Below, one piece after another: positions 35,494-47,613 of a DNA stretch of 64,000 bases. Location: positions 32,687,037 through 32,751,036 of the forward strand of contig CM039512.1 of assembly GCA_022432975.1 (NCBI GenBank), written 5' to 3'. Every line of letters begins with the position of its first letter. Position 1 is the first letter of the stretch. Position numbers and translations under genes: made by a program. Under the pieces are notes generated by a model, which ran no database searches, was not told where the DNA came from, and saw only the letters and a list, made by a program, of their open reading frames with translations. This DNA comes from Begonia masoniana (taxonomy: Eukaryota > Streptophyta > Magnoliopsida > Cucurbitales > Begoniaceae).

Positions 35494-38400
35494 ATGACTC
35501 GGGGAAGGGATCCGAGAGACGATGCGATGGATCGTCTTACCGATTTGATAGACTGCCAGTCTCAGCATATGGACCGGCAAGCGCAGCAGATTACGGATTT
35601 AGTAAATCGGGAGACACAGCGAGAGAATCAGAGGGCCCAGGAGCTAGTAGTCCCTGTTAATCAGGGTATGCAGAGGTTCCAAGGCTTACGTCTTCCAGTA
35701 TTTGACGGTCAGTCATCGGATCCGACTCGTGCCGAGGAGTGGATCAGAGTTATGGAGGATATGCTAAATTATGCAGAGGTCGGCAACGGGAGCAAGGTGG
35801 CTTATGCTACCTTTCACTTAGCGATGGATGCCCGTTTCTTGTGGGATTCAATCAAGGTGACGACGGACGTATCTATTATGACATGGGATCGATTCAAGTT
35901 CCTATTCTTCGATAAGTATTTCAGCCGCACGATGAGAGTGGCTAAGAGGAACGAGTTCATGCAGCTGAAGCAGACCGGTTCAGTTGCTGATTATATTCGG
36001 AGGTTCGATGCACTATCTAGATTTGCACCACGCCTTGTCAGCGACAATGAGGAGAAGGTGCATCAGTTTATGGAGGGGCTTAATCCTGAGATTCGGATGC
36101 ACGTGGTTGTCTCAGGTATTATTGATGTGCCCTTTTCTGACATTACAGCTAGAGCTCTGGATATAGAGGCTGTCAGGGCCACTTGTGTTCGACCGAGGGA
36201 GCCAGCTAAGGGCTTCTTCAGAGAGATCCGACCTCAGCCTCGGAATCAGGGATGGCAACCTGGAGCACCGCCACCTCAGCCACAGCCTAGGGGTGTGAAG
36301 AGACCTCTCGAGGGGGGTGTTGACCGGGGTAAGGGAAAGCAGGTACAGGGTGCTTCTCAGATGCCCTGGTGCCCTAGATGCCAGAAGGAGCACAGCGGCG
36401 AGTGCCGAGTTGGCACGAACAAATGTTTTAGATGCGGAGATATCGGCCACTTTGTCAGAGATTGTCCACTACAGAGCCGAGATCAGATAGGCGGAGATCA
36501 GCGGAGAGTTATGCCGAGGGTCTTTGCATTTATTGAGCCGGGCGACGTTGATGATGAGGCTCAGCCTGCCGTGATTGCAGGTACTATTTTTCTTATGGGC
36601 GCTACTGTATTTACTCTGATGGATACAGGAGCTACACACTCCTTCGTATCGACTACATGTATGGCTAGATTGGGGCTAGAATCTGAGTTAGCTGGAGTCG
36701 AGTATAGCGTTATGCTGCCTTCTGGAGAGCGTATGCAGTCGGATCGCATTCTCCAGGGTACTATTGTCTCAGTAGGGGATGTTACCCTTTATGCTCGGTT
36801 GATAGTTATGAGCATAGAGCGGTACGATCTTATTCTGGGGATGGACTGGCTAGCACAGCACTTCGCCACCATCGATTGTCGCTCCGGGATTGTTACCTTC
36901 CGACCCCCGGACAGAGCAGAGTTTTCTTATCAGGCGATGAACCGATTGACTGGATCGCCTATCTCTTATGCTATGGAGGTCAACGAGCAGTTCAAAGGTG
37001 CGTGCTCTATTTTTATGGCCTCAGTATTTGATGTGCAGTTGCTCAGCGGATTACAGCCGAGCGACATTCCTATTGTCAGAGATTTCTCTGGTATATTCCT
37101 TGACGATCTTCCCGGATTACCGCCCGACCGGGAGATCGAGTTCACTATTGATGTGTATCCGAACACCGCGCCAACGTTTAAGAACCCATACCGGTTAGCA
37201 CCAGCTGAGTTGAGAGAGTTGAGGACTCAGCTAGATGAGTTGTTAGAGAAGGGGTTTATTCGACCCAGTGTATCACCTTGGGGTGCGCCCGTTCTGTTTG
37301 TCAAAAAGAAGGACGGGACCCTCAGGATGTGTATTGATTATAGGGAGCTGAACAAGTTGACAGTGAAGAACAAGTATCCGCTGCCCAGGATCGACGATTT
37401 GTTTGATCAGCTACAGGGTGCCCGAGTATTCTCCAGGATTGACCTGCGCTCGGGTTATTATCAGCTGAAGGTCCGGAGAGATGACATACCGAAGACGGCG
37501 TTCCGAACGAGGTATGGGCATTATGAGTTCCTTGTTATGTCTTTTGGGCTCACTAATGCTCCTGCAGCGTTCATGGATCTGATGAACCGTGTCTTCAGAG
37601 AGTACTTGGACAAGTTTGTGGTGGTGTTTATTGATGATATCCTGATTTACTCTAAGTCTAAGGAAGAGCACGAGGAGCATCTGCGGATTGTTCTGGGGAT
37701 TTTATGCGAGCGCCAGCTATATCCCAAGTTTTCGAAGTGTGAGTTCTGGCTTGACAGTGTGAGTTTCCTAGGCCATATCATATCACAGGACGGAGTTTCT
37801 GTGGATCCGAGCAAAGTTCAGGCGGTCAGAGATTGGCCACAGCCGAAGAACGTACGTGAGGTGCGTGGATTTCTCGGATTGGCCGGTTATTACCGGAAGT
37901 TTATTCAGGGATTCTCGAAGATTGCACTTCCCTTATCACGCTTGACTCGGAAGAGTGAGAGGTTTATTTGGTCGTCTGCTTGCGATGACAGTTTTGCAGA
38001 GTTAAAGCAGAGATTGACCACCGCTCCAGTTCTGGCGCTACCCGTTGAGGGTGTCAGGTTCAGTATTTACTGCGATGCATCTGGAGTCGGGCTTGGTTGC
38101 GTGTTGATGCAAGAGGGGAAAGTCATTTCTTATGCTTCTCGGCAGCTGAAGCCGTATGAGCAAAACTACCCTACGCATGACCTCGAGTTAGCGGCTGTGG
38201 TCTTCGCACTGAAGATATGGAGACACTATTTGTATGGGCAGCAGTGCGACATATTCTCCGACCACAAGAGCCTGAAGTACCTATTTACGCAGAAGGAGCT
38301 GAACATGAGACAGAGACGATGGCTTGAGTTCGTCAAGGATTACGATTTTGACATCAAGTACCATCCGGGGAAGGCGAACAAGGTTGCTGATGCCTTGAGT

Positions 38401-38811
38401 AGAGTGCCTTCTGCGAGTCAGCCTTCATTAGCAGCGATGTCAGTTACGTTGCGGTCTGAGATAGAGAGGTTCGACGTGGAGATAGTGGCTGAGTTATCCG
38501 GTATGCTCGCCAACATTTCTCTCAGGCCGACTATTCTAGATCGTATACGTGAGGCTCAGCAGAACGATTCGGAGTGTATGGAGCTTCGATCCAGTATGAT
38601 GTTAGATGACTCGTCGGATTTCCATTTATCAGCGGATGGTATTCTAAAGTTCAGGCATAGGTGGTACGTGCCTAGCGACGAGAGTCTGAGGAAGGAGATA
38701 TTGGCTGAGGCACATTCTTCAGCTTATTCTGTGCACCCGGGAAGTACCAAGATGTACCGGGACTTACGGCAGCACTTCTGGTGGCCAGGTATGAAGAGAG
38801 AGGTTGCCTAG
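35494..38811 (+). CDS. gag-pol: G gag-protease-RT-RNase H polyprotein, ends at nonsense codon
   Basis: ATG 35494 opens 1105 codons. Gag: Gln-rich heptads at residues 20-50, core ([19 protein letters not shown]) at about 85-230, CCHC knuckle at 311-324. Protease: [10 protein letters not shown] with the active Asp at 377, and GMDWLAQHF at about 449. [23 protein letters not shown], and the FIDD box at 712-715. RNase [11 protein letters not shown] (Asp 861), [29 protein letters not shown]. It then enters the integrase zinc domain with both His present. It ends at TAG 38809-38811, where B has a Lys codon. All catalytic residues visible are intact. Gag and pol share one frame with no slippage site. 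Confidence 0.95.
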   Translation: MTRGRDPRDDAMDRLTDLIDCQSQHMDRQAQQITDLVNRETQRENQRAQELVVPVNQGMQRFQGLRLPVFDGQSSDPTRAEEWIRVMEDMLNYAEVGNGSKVAYATFHLAMDARFLWDSIKVTTDVSIMTWDRFKFLFFDKYFSRTMRVAKRNEFMQLKQTGSVADYIRRFDALSRFAPRLVSDNEEKVHQFMEGLNPEIRMHVVVSGIIDVPFSDITARALDIEAVRATCVRPREPAKGFFREIRPQPRNQGWQPGAPPPQPQPRGVKRPLEGGVDRGKGKQVQGASQMPWCPRCQKEHSGECRVGTNKCFRCGDIGHFVRDCPLQSRDQIGGDQRRVMPRVFAFIEPGDVDDEAQPAVIAGTIFLMGATVFTLMDTGATHSFVSTTCMARLGLESELAGVEYSVMLPSGERMQSDRILQGTIVSVGDVTLYARLIVMSIERYDLILGMDWLAQHFATIDCRSGIVTFRPPDRAEFSYQAMNRLTGSPISYAMEVNEQFKGACSIFMASVFDVQLLSGLQPSDIPIVRDFSGIFLDDLPGLPPDREIEFTIDVYPNTAPTFKNPYRLAPAELRELRTQLDELLEKGFIRPSVSPWGAPVLFVKKKDGTLRMCIDYRELNKLTVKNKYPLPRIDDLFDQLQGARVFSRIDLRSGYYQLKVRRDDIPKTAFRTRYGHYEFLVMSFGLTNAPAAFMDLMNRVFREYLDKFVVVFIDDILIYSKSKEEHEEHLRIVLGILCERQLYPKFSKCEFWLDSVSFLGHIISQDGVSVDPSKVQAVRDWPQPKNVREVRGFLGLAGYYRKFIQGFSKIALPLSRLTRKSERFIWSSACDDSFAELKQRLTTAPVLALPVEGVRFSIYCDASGVGLGCVLMQEGKVISYASRQLKPYEQNYPTHDLELAAVVFALKIWRHYLYGQQCDIFSDHKSLKYLFTQKELNMRQRRWLEFVKDYDFDIKYHPGKANKVADALSRVPSASQPSLAAMSVTLRSEIERFDVEIVAELSGMLANISLRPTILDRIREAQQNDSECMELRSSMMLDDSSDFHLSADGILKFRHRWYVPSDESLRKEILAEAHSSAYSVHPGSTKMYRDLRQHFWWPGMKREVA

Positions 38812-39960
38812 TACGTCGAGACCTGTTTAGTCTGTCAACAGGTTAAGGCGGAGCACCAGAGGCCAGCTGGAACATTACAGCCACTGCCAATTCCGGAGTG
38901 GAAATGGGAGCAGATCTCTATGGATTTCATTGTGGGACTCCCGAGGACTACGAGAGGCCATAACGGCATTTGGGTTATTGTGGACCGATTGACAAAGTCG
39001 GCTCACTTTTTGCCTGTGAAGATGACATCGTCTATGGATCAGCTTGCCGAACTCTATGTACAGGAGATTGTCAGATTGCACGGAGTTCCAGTTTCTATCA
39101 TCTCAGACAGAGATCCCAGATTTACGTCAAAGTTCTGGAAGAGTTTACATGGAGCTATGGGGACTCGGCTAGATTTCAGCACAGCGTTTCATCCTCAGAC
39201 CGATGGTCAGACAGAGAGGACTAATCAGATTCTGGAGGATATGCTCAGGGCGTGTGTGCTGGAGTTTCAGGGCTCTTGGAGCCGATATTTACCGCTGATC
39301 GAGTTCTCGTATAATAACAGCTACCAGGCTACTATTGGCATGGCTCCGTATGAAGCCTTATATGGTCGGATGTGTAGATCTCCACTATATTGGAGCGAGG
39401 TTGGCGAGGCCAGCATCGTTGGTCCTGAGATTCTACAGCAGACGACAGAGAAGATTGCCATTATTCGACAGCGTATTATGGTAGCTCTGAGCAGGCAGAA
39501 GAGCTACGCAGACACGAGAAGGAGAGAGCTAGAGTTTGAAGAAGGTGACGAGGTCTACCTTAAAGTTTCTCCGTTTAAGGGCATAGAGAGATTTGGAAGG
39601 AGGGGTAAGTTAAACCCTCGATATGTGGGGCCCTTTCCTATTCTGAAGAGGATCGGGAAGTTGGCGTACCGACTGCAGCTTCCGGCTTCTATGGAGGGTA
39701 TCCACGACGTCTTTCATGTATCTATGCTTCGGAAGTGTCTTCGCAATCCGTCGCATGTCGTAGAGACTACGGAGATAGAGGTACATCCTACCTTGACTTA
39801 TGAGGTGAGGCCGGTACGTATTTTGGAGTATTCCACCAAGATTTTGCGCAACAAGGAGATCCCGCTGGTCAAAGTCCTTTGGCGGAACCATGAGGTGGAA
39901 GAGGCGACTTGGGAACGACAGCAGGACATGATGACTGAGTATCCCAAGTTGTTTGAGTAA
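38812..39960 (+). pseudogene. pol: G integrase, cut off by upstream stop
   Basis: Continues in the same frame straight after the TAG at 38809-38811. It has the zinc-domain cysteines (CLVCQQ), then the DDE core: Asp in the [24 protein letters not shown] segment, Asp in [13 protein letters not shown] and Glu in [12 protein letters not shown]. The tail [16 protein letters not shown]...[19 protein letters not shown] is chromodomain-like. The natural stop is TAA at 39958-39960. Because the stop falls inside the zinc domain, this copy cannot make integrase and would need it from a relative. No typical leaky-stop context follows the TAG. Confidence 0.93.
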
Positions 39961-40001
39961 GTTGTTTGTATGATTTAATTTTGTGGGAAAAATTCTGAAT
40001 A

Positions 40002-40013
40002 TGGAGGGTGGAA
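40002..40013 (+). promoter_or_regulatory. G polypurine tract
   Basis: TGGAGGGTGGAA lies directly before the 3' LTR start. Confidence 0.85.
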
Positions 40014-42478
40014 TGTAATACCCGGTTGTACGGACTTGTTTATTTTATATTATTATATTATTGATGACATTTTTGTAAATATGTCAAATCAGGTCCGTTT
40101 CACAAAAGGAAAGTGTCATTACGATCCTAACGAATAATAGGAATTTTAAGGAAATTTGGAAAATTTTCGGAGTTTAAGCGGTATATTCGGAGTAAATGCG
40201 CTTCTCGTAAAGCAAAGGACGTTTTAGTAAAAATAGTAAACGTGGTCCAAACGGCGAATGGACAGTTTCATTAAATCCCGAATAATAAGTTGGACTATTT
40301 GGCAAAATAAGGAATTTTCGAGAATCCGAATCGCTGGACGATTAACGAACCGAACGACGAAATCAATATAAAAATCAATGAAGGGCATTTTAGTAATTCG
40401 CCAAACTAAATTTATAAATAACCTAATTTCTCTTCTCTCCCTCACTTCTCTCTTTCTCTTCTCTGGAAACAAATCGACAGAGAGCTCCAACCCTCACGGC
40501 CGCCGGCGATTTCCATCGATCCCGTCCTCCGTTTTCCTCCGTTCTTCCTCCGATCTTCGTCATTTCTTCTCCTCTCGCTACTCTCGGTATGTACCTACAA
40601 CCTTGGGGCTTTTATTCCGAGTTTTACGGTATTTTAGCAAACTAGGGTTTCGTTCGGAATTCGTTAAAAACGCGAATTAGGGTTCGTAATTAATAGGTTA
40701 GCCTTGATTAAGTATGTATTGAACGTTATTGGACGAAGAAAAGTCGATTTGCGAAAAAGTTATAAATTGGTAAAATTTCGGGTTTTAGGGGAAAACTCGT
40801 TATTTTGGATAATCGAGCTATAATTAATGTTCGAAAAGCTTTAATTAGCTAAGTGAAGAATTTAGGAGAATTCTTTAGCTAAGTTTTGAAATTTGGACAT
40901 TTATGGTTTAAATTGGTTTTAACTGTGAATGTCGTATTTTTCTCAGACACACGACTCTCGTGGACATAGCTCGTGGTTCTGCGCGCTCGAGGTAAGTTCT
41001 CGTGACTTGCTTGACCGAAAGGTCTACACCATACTTCGTCGTCGTATTAAGGATCCTTGAGGGTTCCTTGTTTTACGTTGTTTAGGTTGGGTAGCTGGGT
41101 TATGTTGTATTGTCTGGTTAATATGTATGTTGTTTGTTTACTTTCCGCTGATATGAACTGTTCATGCATCACGGTTTTCGAAAGTCATGAAAAGGAATTT
41201 CCGCACGTGTTTTTAAGAAAATGAACGTATATCTGAAATGAAATCTGTAACGAAATCTGAATGAATAAACGTAATCTGTCTGTTTCTGGTCATGCGGGAT
41301 GGGGCTCAGGCACGGCTGTGCGTGTTGCAAGCGTGTACCTCCCCTCTCTAACCCCACAGGGTAGTCCAACCGCCGGACGGGCCCCCTTGGGTTAGTGGGT
41401 CGAGGTCTCGGTGACAATTCTGTCTGTCTGTGACGTAATGAATCTGAAATCTGTAATTCTGTATCTGTAATCTGAATCTGAGCATGATTTCTGAATGACA
41501 TACGCACGCATGCATCTGCATTTACGTAGCTTACTGAGATTTCAATATCTCATATGTGTCTGTATGGTGTAGGTGATCTGCTAGGTGACGTAGACCCAGG
41601 TGAGGACGACGTTCCTCCTCCTGATGTCGGAGGCAGTTGATGGATGATGCTCGTGGGAGTGCGCTGAGCAGTCGAGGCGCTTTTGACCCGTGGGGATCGT
41701 CTGTGTACGTATTTTGGGGGATTAATGTTAATTATGAATGTATAGACATTTTAGGTTGCTTGGATTCTGGATAGGGATTAGATAACATTTTGGTAAATGT
41801 ATGTAAAACGTTTTGTTTTGAACTGTTTAATGAATGTTTGAAAATGTTTTGATTGACTTTAGATTTGGTATGCTCGGTTTTAGAGCTACCCATGCAGTTG
41901 GACTTCGCAAAGTCTGCTGCGAGTCGATTGGGTTTAAGTTATAAGCGTTTGCAATAAAGTATGAAAATGTGATAGAAAATGGGTAGAGAATGAAAGAGGA
42001 TTTGCTCTCTGGAATCGGATTCCAGAGAGTGAAGCTGTGGAGTTAGCTCTCTGGAAATTTCAGAGAGCTAAGTGTTCTGGTTCTGGAAAGGCACAAGGCG
42101 ACTGGGCGCCGTGCTGGTCGCTGCATTATGCAGCGACCAGGCGCTGCATAATGCAGCGATCGTGCGCTGCATTATGCAGCGCACATGGCGACCAGGCGCT
42201 GCATATAGCAGCGCCCGGTCGCCGCTTCACTTTGAGGGCAGAATTCCAGTTCTGCCCTCCCACTTTTTCAGATCTGTTTTTAAGTTTTTAATTAAAGTTT
42301 TAAATTTATTTTAGTTTGTTTTTAAATGGTTTCAAAGCTTTACTTAATTCCGATTTCAGTTCCGTTTTCGATTTCGCTTTAATTTCCGCGTAAGGTTTTA
42401 TTTAAAGTATAAGAAAGTAATAAGTGAAAAAAAAAAAATTTATACGGGAAATACGGGTACAGTATTAGGGGTGTTACA
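40014..42478 (+). repeat. G 3' LTR (2465 bp)
   Basis: Near-identical to 32867-35329. Indels seen: two extra bases at the ATCTCATATGTG site near 41551, one T fewer near 41880, and one A more in the A-run at about 42428. Confidence 0.95.
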
Positions 42479-42483
42479 GGAAG

Positions 42484-42518
42484 GCAGTCTGCAGAATCGG
42501 TTTTAGAACCCGGTTTTG
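42484..42518 (-). other. E leader, right of G
   Basis: Short remainder of E's leader between G's right TSD and E's primer site. Confidence 0.7.
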
Positions 42519-42530
42519 CTTTGATACCAT
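42519..42530 (-). promoter_or_regulatory. E primer binding site
   Basis: GCTTTGATACCA on the plus strand is the complement of TGGTATCAAAGC. It lies three bases from the 5' LTR on the element strand. Confidence 0.85.
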
Positions 42531-43698
42531 AATTGTAAAGACCCGAGGAGGATCGCCATGAAATTCTTGACTTTACATAAAACTTTAACTCATATTTGAA
42601 CTCTTTTCTCCTTCTCTTTTTTTTTTCTTTAATAACAGTATACCTAACAGGCTTAAAGACTTCAACTTAACGGATGGAAAGTTAGTCCCTCATACATGCT
42701 TCCAATCGACGTACAAGTTGCATGGGTCTGCATGCATCAACCGATAGACATTGCGTCTTCCGGATGGCACATGAACCCCACATGACTCATTTAAACACCT
42801 ATCAGCAGATACGAATACTCGCATCGACCGACGATCACGTGCATCTCTTGTGACCAATTAAAACATCTACCGATAGACATGTGATATTCACGTGTTCATC
42901 TAAGACATCTTCCGATAGCTTACAAGCTCTATATCATCCGATCACTAAACGACAAATTATCACTTACATCATCCGGTCACTAGACGACAAATTATCACTT
43001 ACATCATCCGGTCACTAGACGACAAAACCATGTTTGTATCATCCGGTAAAAAGACTCCTTAGATCATCCGGTGACTTTATTACACTACATCTGCCGATCG
43101 CTAGACGACAAGATAGTACTTACATCATCCGGTGAAGAAACTTACTTCATCTTCCGGTGAAATAGGAAAACATCATCCGGTGGACATGTGCTCCCCACGT
43201 GCATAATTAAAACATGACCCTGTCACTAAATGACAAGAAAACCCTCACATCGTCCGATGGCTAAACCTCTACATCTGCCGATGAAGGACATACTACATCT
43301 TCCGGTGACGTCATCCGGAAGACTCAATCGTTTGATTTCTATCATTTGACATCTGCCGATGACGTCAGCCGGATGAATGCCTCATCCAACTTCTATCTTA
43401 CGGCAGTAAAACACTATAATCATCAAACAACCTCATCCAATAGAGAATACTACAACTCACCCAAACCTTAACCCGGGAATTATAAACCCTAATGAGTGAA
43501 AACCATATCCCATACAAGATACACATAGCAGAAGGCTTAAACAAACAGACCATTCAATGATCCTTAAAATCGTTAACAGACTCTGAAGTCAAACCACTAA
43601 AAATCTGAATCTCATTGTTATAAGAAAACTCTATTCTACTTAGTCATCTATTTATCATAAACTTCTCTGACTTACTATGGGTATAACCAGGGAACTTG

Positions 43699-46041
43699 TG
43701 TAACATCCCTAAAACTGTACCCATTTTCACCCGTATAAATTTTTCATTTTATTTTACACTTTGAGCGGAAATTAAATCAGAATTGAAGTCTACATTTTAA
43801 ACCCCTTAAAACAAAACCATTTATAAACTTAAAACTATTTAAAAACAATTAATAAAACCATTAAAACATTTATCAATCGGTGAAGGGTAAAATTGGAAAG
43901 CAGAGGCAGAAGAAAGGCAGCGACTAATCGCTGCAAATGCTGCATTATGCAGCGACCAGTCGCTGTATTGCAGCGACTAATATCTCTCTGAAATCCGAGA
44001 TTCCAGAGAGCTAACCCAAACATTTCCGAGATTTCCAAAGACTTTCTTCTTACTCTCCATAGAAATTATCACATTTCTTATGTCATAAATCAATGAATTA
44101 AACGAACTAAACATACGTTAAACTTTCGTAAAAACGAACTGCATGGATACGTTTAAAAGTTGTCTAATCCTCCTGTTTCAAATTCTAAGCAGTTCCAGTA
44201 CAAAAACTATAAAAACACAGATTATAAACAGATTTCCAAAAATGTTTAAAACATCAAACATAACCCTGACATCTAACCAGATCCAACATGTTCATCTATA
44301 CATTCATTAAATCCCCCAAAATACTTACACAGACATCTCCACGGGTCAAAACGCACCGACTGCTCAGCACACTCCCGCGGGCCATTCTCCGTCAACTGCC
44401 TCATACGTCAGGAGGAGGAACGTCGTCCTCACCTGGTTCGACGTCACCTACAACGTCACCTACACCATATAGACATCTATGAGATAATGAAATCTCAGTA
44501 AGCTTCGTAAATGCAGATGCATGCGTGCGTATGCCTTTCAGAAAACATGCAGATTACATATTCAGATACAGATACAGATACAGATACAGATACAGATTCC
44601 TTTTTATTACGTCGCAGACAGATTGTTACCGAGATATCAGCCCTCTAAATGGAAAGGATACATTCCGCGGTCGAACTACCACTTTCCACCTAGAGGAGGG
44701 GGTACATGCTCACAAACCCTACAACCATGCCTGAGCCCCACCTCGCGTAACCAGATACTGATTTACGTAGATTAATTACAAAGGTTCGTTTCATTTCTTA
44801 AAACATGTGCGAAAATTCATTTTCATGACATTTGAAATACGTGATGCATGAACAGTTATGAACATAAAATAAACAACCAACATGCATACCATCAAGACCG
44901 GAAAGCATAACCTAAAACAATTATAAACTTGTCTACCCAACCAAAGCAATAAAACAAACAATCCACTAAGATCCTCGACGCTAAATCGAAGTACGGTGTA
45001 GACCAATCGGTCAGAGTAAGTCACGAGAACTTACCTTGAGCGCGCGAAATCTCAAGCTTCGTCCATGGGAGTCGTGTGTCTGAGGCAAAACACGATATTC
45101 GTCGTTAAAACCAATTTAAGCTATTGACGTCCAAATTACAAATCTTAACTAAAGAATTTTCCTAAATTCTTAACTTAGCTAATCGAAGCGTTTATAACGT
45201 CAATTAACGCTCGATAATTTAAAACCTCAATTAACGAGTTTTTCCTTAAAAACCCGAAAATCTTTAAATTTTAACCTTTTCACAAATTGTTTTAACTTCG
45301 TCCAATAACGTCAAATACGTGCAATATATACTTAATCACGGCTAACCTATTAATTACGAACCCTAATTCGCGTTTTTACGAAAAGGTATCGAAACCCTAA
45401 TTGTCTAAAATGCCGTAAACGTCGAAATAAAAGCTCTAAGATTGTAGGCTCATACCTAGGGTTGCGAAAGGAGGAGAAATCGCGAAGAAAACGGAACGAA
45501 CAGAGCACGAATCGGAGTCGGATTGGAGAAATCGTCGAATGGCCGAGAGAGAAAATAGCTCTCTGTTGTTTTCGTGAAACAGAGAAGAAGAGAGAAAGTG
45601 AGGGAGAGAAGAAAGAATTGTGATTTTATAAAATTGTTTGGCAGATTACCATTATGCCCTTAGCACATAATTCTATTTGTTTCGTCTTTCGTTTCGTTAA
45701 TCGTCCAACGATTCAAACTTCCCAAATTTCCTTATTTCACTAATAAGTCCAACCTATTATTTGGGATTTAATGAAACTGTTCGTCCGCGAATCGGACTTC
45801 ATTTACTATTTTTACTAACACGTTCTTTACATTACGATAGAGGTTCTTACTCGGAATATAGCGTTGTTACTCCGAAAATTTCCCAAAATTCCCTAAAATT
45901 CCTATTAATCGTTAAAGTCGTAATGACGCTTTCCGTTTGCGAAACTGATTTGATTTGACATAATTACGAAAATGCCATTATATAATAAAATATGAATATA
46001 ATATATATGAAATCCAAAATCCGTACAAGCCGGGTATTACA
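43699..46041 (-). mobile_element. F: solo LTR (2343 bp)
   Basis: TSD ACTTG occurs at 43694-43698 and 46042-46046. On the plus strand it runs TGTAACATCCC to CCGGGTATTACA, so the element strand is minus (TGTAATACCCGG...). It is related to the LTRs of A and G, especially G, and has the GCTGCATTATGCAGC palindrome at about 43940-43953. No interior is present, so a whole element was lost by LTR-LTR recombination. Confidence 0.92.
44558..44596. repeat. (CAGATA)n microsatellite in F
   Basis: About six units of CAGATA in a row. The matching LTR zone of G has scattered CTGTAT/ATCTG words, so this looks like a local expansion of existing sequence. Confidence 0.85.
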
Positions 46042-47613
46042 ACTTGATCGCCTATCCGGCCCTCACTGTCACACTGAGCATTCTCCAGCAACCAAGCTTA
46101 GACATCCTCATTAACCTTAAGTTTCTCACCTGAAAACTCGTCACCTACATCATAAGGTTTAAATTATAAGCCTAATGCTTAGTAAGGAATGCAACACTAA
46201 CATGGATGCGTGAATGCATAATTTGGGAAAATCACATGCTCATAAGTCTTTTCTTGTTCATGTCTGTGCTCATAATCATCATTCATAATCATGGATCATA
46301 TTCATCATTCATCATCATTGATCATATTCATCATTCATAGTCATTGATCATATTCATCATTCACAATCATCGATCATATTCATCATTCATAGTCATTGAT
46401 CATATTTATCATTCATAGTCTTTGTTCATATTCTTTGTTTAGGTTGTGTGGATCAAGAGAGGATTTGTGCCGGTAAAGGGGGTTCGACAGTGAGTTTGAT
46501 CTTGTTCCCTACTGCGGGTCGTATTCATATGTCCTTCTTTGGACTGTGACATACGCTGAACCGCCCCCAACCCTCACTTAATCCACGTTGCATAAGTCTT
46601 ATACATATACATATATACATACTTATCTTGTTCATGGAAAACATGCGTTAAAACATTTTCTTATGCCTGAGAAACATTCATGATGCATGAACATGAGAGC
46701 TTTTAACTCATCAAACTATGACAAGGATCATACCAGAGCAGACAACTTCACATTCACTAACAGGTCATCACATGGTGTAACTTGCAACATACATAAATTC
46801 TTCAAGTGCAGACAAGCTCATAATTATAAGGTAAACATTTGACATCTCAACCTAGTACTCCTACGATGTAGGGCTCTATTAGCCGGAAATCTTAATACAT
46901 TCACTTACCTGGTCTCCTTAGCACTTTGAGCTTCTTTCTCTTCAAACTTCTTCACCTAAAACATTTACATTACAGTAGTTAAAACAAAATCCTAACAGTT
47001 CTACTCACAAGTCATCCTAGGGTCTAATAACTAAGAGTCATTCCCGAATCCTTAGTCTAATACACAATGTAGCCTCAAATCCCAAAACCAAAACAGACGG
47101 ATTCGATAAATAATAACTCAGGGTTGGTTGTTTTAAATGTCCAGAATCTATTCGGAATGACATTACCAATCTTGGGTTTCAAAATGTTTCTATCAATACT
47201 CGGCCATTGAAGAATCCAAAACCTCAATACAGAGCTGAAAACAGAGCTAATAAACTAACAAATAGCCACATTGTCTAATGCATACCTCAGGCGCAGAGTA
47301 GTCGAGTGGTGGCGGAGTAAACCGGCCGTCGAGGAGAGTTTGCTGATAGCAGAGAGTAAGGACTTGCGAGAGAAGAAATCGCCGGAAAGGGTGGTGTCGG
47401 CTACAGTGGTTTAAATGAGGTTTAAATCTTTTCCTTTTTCTTTAAATACTGACCTCAATCCTCCATTATTACAACTTTGTCACTCAACCTATTTTAGATC
47501 CACATGTAATTAATTATTCTTGGTATAAGTCCTAAACTGTAAAGATTAAATATTTATGACCGTTAATACAGTTAAGAAAATCACCTGGCCGTTGACTCGG
47601 GTGTTACAAGAAG

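Larger units (their letters stand above)
32867..42478 (+). mobile_element. G: young, nearly intact Ty3/gypsy chromovirus
   Basis: TSD GGAAG occurs at 32862-32866 and 42479-42483. LTRs are 32867-35329 (2463 bp) and 40014-42478 (2465 bp). By eye they differ at about nine bases and three small indels, which makes this the most recent large insertion here. It has a primer site at 35334-35345, a single gag-pol frame at 35494-39960 with one in-frame TAG, and a polypurine tract before 40014. The chromodomain-like tail and long LTRs suggest the Tekay/Del clade. It lies in E's leader in the opposite orientation. Confidence 0.95.
24469..47608 (-). mobile_element. E: Ty3/gypsy chromovirus in D, host to F, G and H
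   Basis: TSD AGAAG occurs at 24464-24468 and 47609-47613. LTRs are 24469-27171 and 42534-47608, the latter split by F. It has a polypurine tract at 27172-27185 and a primer site at 42519-42530. Gag to integrase is on the minus strand from 32753 down to 27213. H splits the RT; G lies between gag and the primer site. Without insertions E is about 10 kb. The integrase has a chromodomain-like tail. One frameshift and at least three in-frame stops disable pol. E is younger than D and older than F, G and H. Confidence 0.93.
42534..47608 (-). repeat. E 5' LTR, split by F
   Basis: Parts 42534-43698 and 46047-47608 together match the 3' LTR (24469-27171). About 25 bp near 43330 are absent from the other copy. 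F sits between with duplicated ACTTG. The CATC-type repeat block is at 42930-43380 and the 26-bp minisatellite at about 46270-46430. Confidence 0.92.

Noticed and set aside
38809..38811. Programmed stop readthrough in G's pol
   Set aside because: The TAG lies inside the integrase zinc domain, B has a sense codon there, and the bases after it (TAC) are not a known leaky context. A plain nonsense mutation is simpler.
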